Shown piece after piece: positions 61,812 to 64,000 of a stretch of 64,000 nucleotides of DNA; the stretch's first letter is position 1; every line of letters starts with the position of its first letter. The DNA comes from JAJPKK01 sp963800215 (lineage in GTDB: Bacteria > Pseudomonadota > Alphaproteobacteria > Rhizobiales > Xanthobacteraceae): the NCBI GenBank assembly GCA_963800215.1, contig CAWCZY010000003.1, positions 62,001 to 126,000 of the forward strand. Reading direction: 5' to 3'. Position numbers and translations under genes: made by a program. The notes beneath the pieces were generated by a model. The model saw only the letters and a program-made list of their open reading frames with translations, did not search any database and was not told where the DNA came from.

Positions 61812-63674
61812 ATGAACGAAACCGCCGTCCAGCCAGTTCCAAGCGCAGTTCCAGACCTTCGACGATCCGCCGGAAGCGGCGCAGGCGGCGCCGCGCGTCG
61901 CGGCGTTGCGCGCGGAGCTGGCGCGGCGCGGGCTCGACGGCTTCGTCGTGCCCCATGCCGACCGCTTTCAGAACGAATATCTGTCCCCCGGCGAGGAGCG
62001 CCTCGCCTGGCTCACCGGCTTCACCGGATCGGCCGGCGCCGCGATCATCCTCGCCGACCGCGCCGCGCTGTTCGTCGACGGCCGCTACACCACCCAGGCG
62101 CGCGACCAGGTCGACGGCGCGCTGTTTTCCATCGAGCACCTCGTCGACGAGCCGCCGGGCGCGTGGATCGAGGCGAACCTCGCGCGGGCCAGAAGCTCGG
62201 CTATGACGCCTGGCTGCACAGCGCCGAGGGCGCCGAGCGCCTCGCCAAGGCGTGCGCCAGCGCCGGCGCCATCCTGGTCGCGACCGAGCCCAATCCCGAT
62301 CGATGCGATCTGGCGCGACCGCCCGGCGCCGCCCCACGGCGCGGTGGTGCCTCATGACCTGCAATTTTCCGGCGAAGCGGCCGCCCACAAGCTCGAGCGC
62401 GTGCGCGCCGAGATCAAGAAGCTCAAGGCCGACGCGCTCGTCATTTCCGATCCCCATGCGGTCGCCTGGACCTTCAACATCCGCGGCTCGCGATGTCGCC
62501 CATACGCCGGTGGCGCTCGCTTTCGCGCGTCATTCCCGTCGGAGGGCGAGGCGCGCCTCTATGTCGATGAGCAGCAAGCTGACCGATGCGGCGAAAACGG
62601 CGCTCGCCGGCCTCGCCGAGATCAGGCCGCCGGCGGCCTTCGTGGAAGACCTCGCCGCGCTGGGCGCCGAGCACCGCACCGTGCAGCTCGACCAGGCGAT
62701 CCGCCGCGCACGCCATCACCCAGGCCATCACCGGGCACGGCGGCAAGGCGCCGCGCGGGGCCGATCCGGTCGCGGCCATGAAGGCCATCAAGAACGACAC
62801 CGAGATCGCCGGCAGCCGCGCCGCCCATCGCCGCGACGGCGCCGCGGTCACGACCTTCCTCGCCTGGTTCGACCGCACCGCGCCGTCGGGCGGGCTCACC
62901 GAGATCGACGCGGTCGAGGCGCTGGAAACGTTCCGCCGCGACACCGGCCTCCTCAAGGACGTGTCGTTCTCGACCATTTCCGGGTCGGGACCGAACGCCG
63001 CCATCGTGCATTACCGCGTCACCCGCAGGACCAACCGCAGGATTTCGCCGGGCGAAATCTATCCTCGTCGATTCCGGCGCGCAATATCAGGACGGCACCA
63101 CCGACATCACCCGCACGGTGATCGTCGGCGAGCCGACGGCGGAGATGCGCGACCGCTTCACCCGCGTGCTCAAGGGCCATATCGCGATCGCCCGCGCGGT
63201 GTTTCCCGAAGGCACCACCGGCGCCGCAGCTCGACAGCTTCGCGCGCGCGCCGCTGTGGGCGGCCGGCCTCGATTTCGACCACGGCACCGGCCACGGCGT
63301 CGGCAGCTATCTCTCCGTGCATGAAGGGTCCGGCGCGCATTTCCAAGCTCGGCACCACGGCGCTCAAGCGCGGCATGATCCTTTCCAACGAGCCCGGCTA
63401 CTACAAGGTCGGCGCCTACGGCATCCGCATCGAGAACCTGGTGCTGGTCACGGCCGCGCCCGCGGTCGCCGGCGCGGAGAAAGCGCTCGACTGTTTCGAG
63501 ACCTTGACGCTGGCGCCGATCGACCGCCGCCTGATCGACCGCGATCTCCTCGCCGAGGGGGAAATCGCCTGGCTCGATGCCTATCACGCCGAGGTGCGCG
63601 CCGCGCTCACGCCGCTGGTCGACGACGCCACCCGCGCATGGCTCGCGGCAGCAACCGCACCGCTGGGCTCGTAG
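61812..63674 (+). pseudogene. Xaa-Pro aminopeptidase (M24B family), many frameshifts
   Basis: About 610 residues, three-domain M24B size. The start MNETAVQPVPSAVP is at 61812. The first domain holds RADGFV-like RRGLDGFVVPHADRFQNEYLSPGEERLAWLTGFTGSAG and the metal domain has DGTTDITRTVIVGEPTAEM, GLDFDHGTGHGVGSYLSVHEGP, MILSNEPGYYKVGAYGIRIENLV, giving Asp, Asp, His, Glu and Glu. At least nine single-base breaks are spread from 61857 to 63340 (for example near 62190, 62298, 62492, 62545). Each block is otherwise intact. It removes N-terminal residues preceding proline. Confidence 0.85.
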
Positions 63675-63717
63675 GGCGTAATTCTTAGGGCGCAATTCGC
63701 AGCCCGCACTCCCCATG

Positions 63718-63845
63718 ACCCGTCATCCCGGTGCCGCAAATGCGCGCGTGGCACCGCCCGGGCCGTCGTCCTTCGAGGCTCGCGGAGCCTGTCATCGGGC
63801 CGGCCAAAGGTCGGACCCGTTGGCTCGCGCCTCAGATGACGGGTC
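63718..63845. repeat. palindromic intergenic repeat with CGTCATCCCGG ends
   Basis: Starts ACCCGTCATCCCGG and ends CAGATGACGGGT, so the outer ends are inverted. Inside, GGCCGTCGTCCTTCGAGGCT and CCTGTCATCGGGCCGG add partial inverted pieces. Same class as 5632, 34320 and 41566. Confidence 0.55.
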
Positions 63846-63880
63846 AGGGTTTTCGTGCGGAACCGCTCCCTGGCATTCCA

Positions 63881-64000
63881 TCATGCCGCGCCTCCCTCTT
63901 TTCTCAACCTCGCGATGGCATCGGCATCGAACCCCGCTTCGGCGAGGACGGCATCGGTGTGCTCGCCGAGACGCGGCGCGGGGCGCCGCATCACGCCCGG
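63881..64000 (-). CDS. CaiB/BaiF CoA-transferase, C-terminal end, runs off the right edge
   Basis: Only the last 39 residues and the stop are in the window. The reading frame, minus strand, gives RRPAPRLGEHTDAVLAEAGF then DADAIARLRKEGGAA and TGA at 63881-63883. PxLGEHTxxVLxExGF is the C-terminal signature of family III CoA-transferases, which move CoA between carboxylic acids. The rest lies beyond base 64000. Confidence 0.8.
   Translation of the reverse strand, partial: PGVMRRPAPRLGEHTDAVLAEAGFDADAIARLRKEGGAA

Overview
The window looks like chromosome of a GC-rich alphaproteobacterium of the order Hyphomicrobiales, probably the Xanthobacteraceae/Nitrobacteraceae side (Bradyrhizobium, Rhodopseudomonas or Pseudolabrys-like). 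This is inferred from gene content and order: an alphaproteobacterial class A RNase P RNA, three-gene pntAA-pntAB-pntB next to an aa3-oxidase subunit IV gene, YcjX/YcjF, DUF2125 divergent from a ChaC-type gene, many orphan Bug (TctC-like) binding proteins, a leuA gene with a leucine-rich leader peptide, and palindromic intergenic repeats built on GAGCATGATC or CCCTCCCC cores. No phage, plasmid, CRISPR or tRNA gene was seen.

Layout. 0-0.4 kb: end of an ISAs1-type insertion sequence. 0.46-0.89: rnpB. 1-7 kb: a branched-chain amino acid type ABC operon (binding protein, livH, livM, livG, livF) followed by a secreted sorbosone-dehydrogenase-like beta-propeller. 7-15 kb: housekeeping-type genes, a Bug protein, a PIN toxin-antitoxin pair, YcjF/YcjX and a ModA-like protein. 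15.5-17 kb: four overlapping small genes of unknown function, two of them histidine-bearing membrane proteins. 17-22.5 kb: a secreted GlcG/HbpS protein, a DUF4344 metallopeptidase, a zinc-ribbon metallo-beta-lactamase-fold protein, rpsU and small genes. 22.5-26 kb: proton-translocating transhydrogenase. 26-34.5 kb: binding proteins, rhomboid, a DegP protease, methyltransferase, pyridoxal kinase and NUDIX. 34.6-36.3 kb: leuA with its leader.

36.4-49.3 kb is the most interesting metabolic block. On the minus strand lie a UbiD-type decarboxylase, an acyl-CoA ligase, an amidohydrolase, a cupin and a three-part molybdenum hydroxylase (2Fe-2S, FAD and Mo subunits, the Mo subunit fused to a CoxG-like domain). 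A second UbiD gene and an alpha/beta hydrolase diverge from it. I infer a catabolic pathway for an aromatic or N-heteroaromatic acid; the substrate cannot be read from sequence. 49-57.6 kb holds RidA, MepA endopeptidase, a Bug protein, an EamA transporter, an aminotransferase, a pair of tiny secreted paralogues with the same upstream motif, a GNAT enzyme and an L,D-transpeptidase. 57.7-59.6 kb is a tandem array of three GlcG/HbpS proteins. 59.7-64 kb: a ParA/MipZ-type ATPase, prmA, an Xaa-Pro aminopeptidase and the tail of a CaiB/BaiF CoA-transferase.

A strong asymmetry runs through the window: every gene left of about 29.7 kb is intact, while from degP to the right edge at least 14 conserved genes are broken by single-base indels or a stop codon although the protein sequence either side of each break is well preserved. 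Insertions predominate. This looks more like consensus error in that part of the assembly than true gene decay, so the broken genes are described as the functional proteins they would be, with break positions given.
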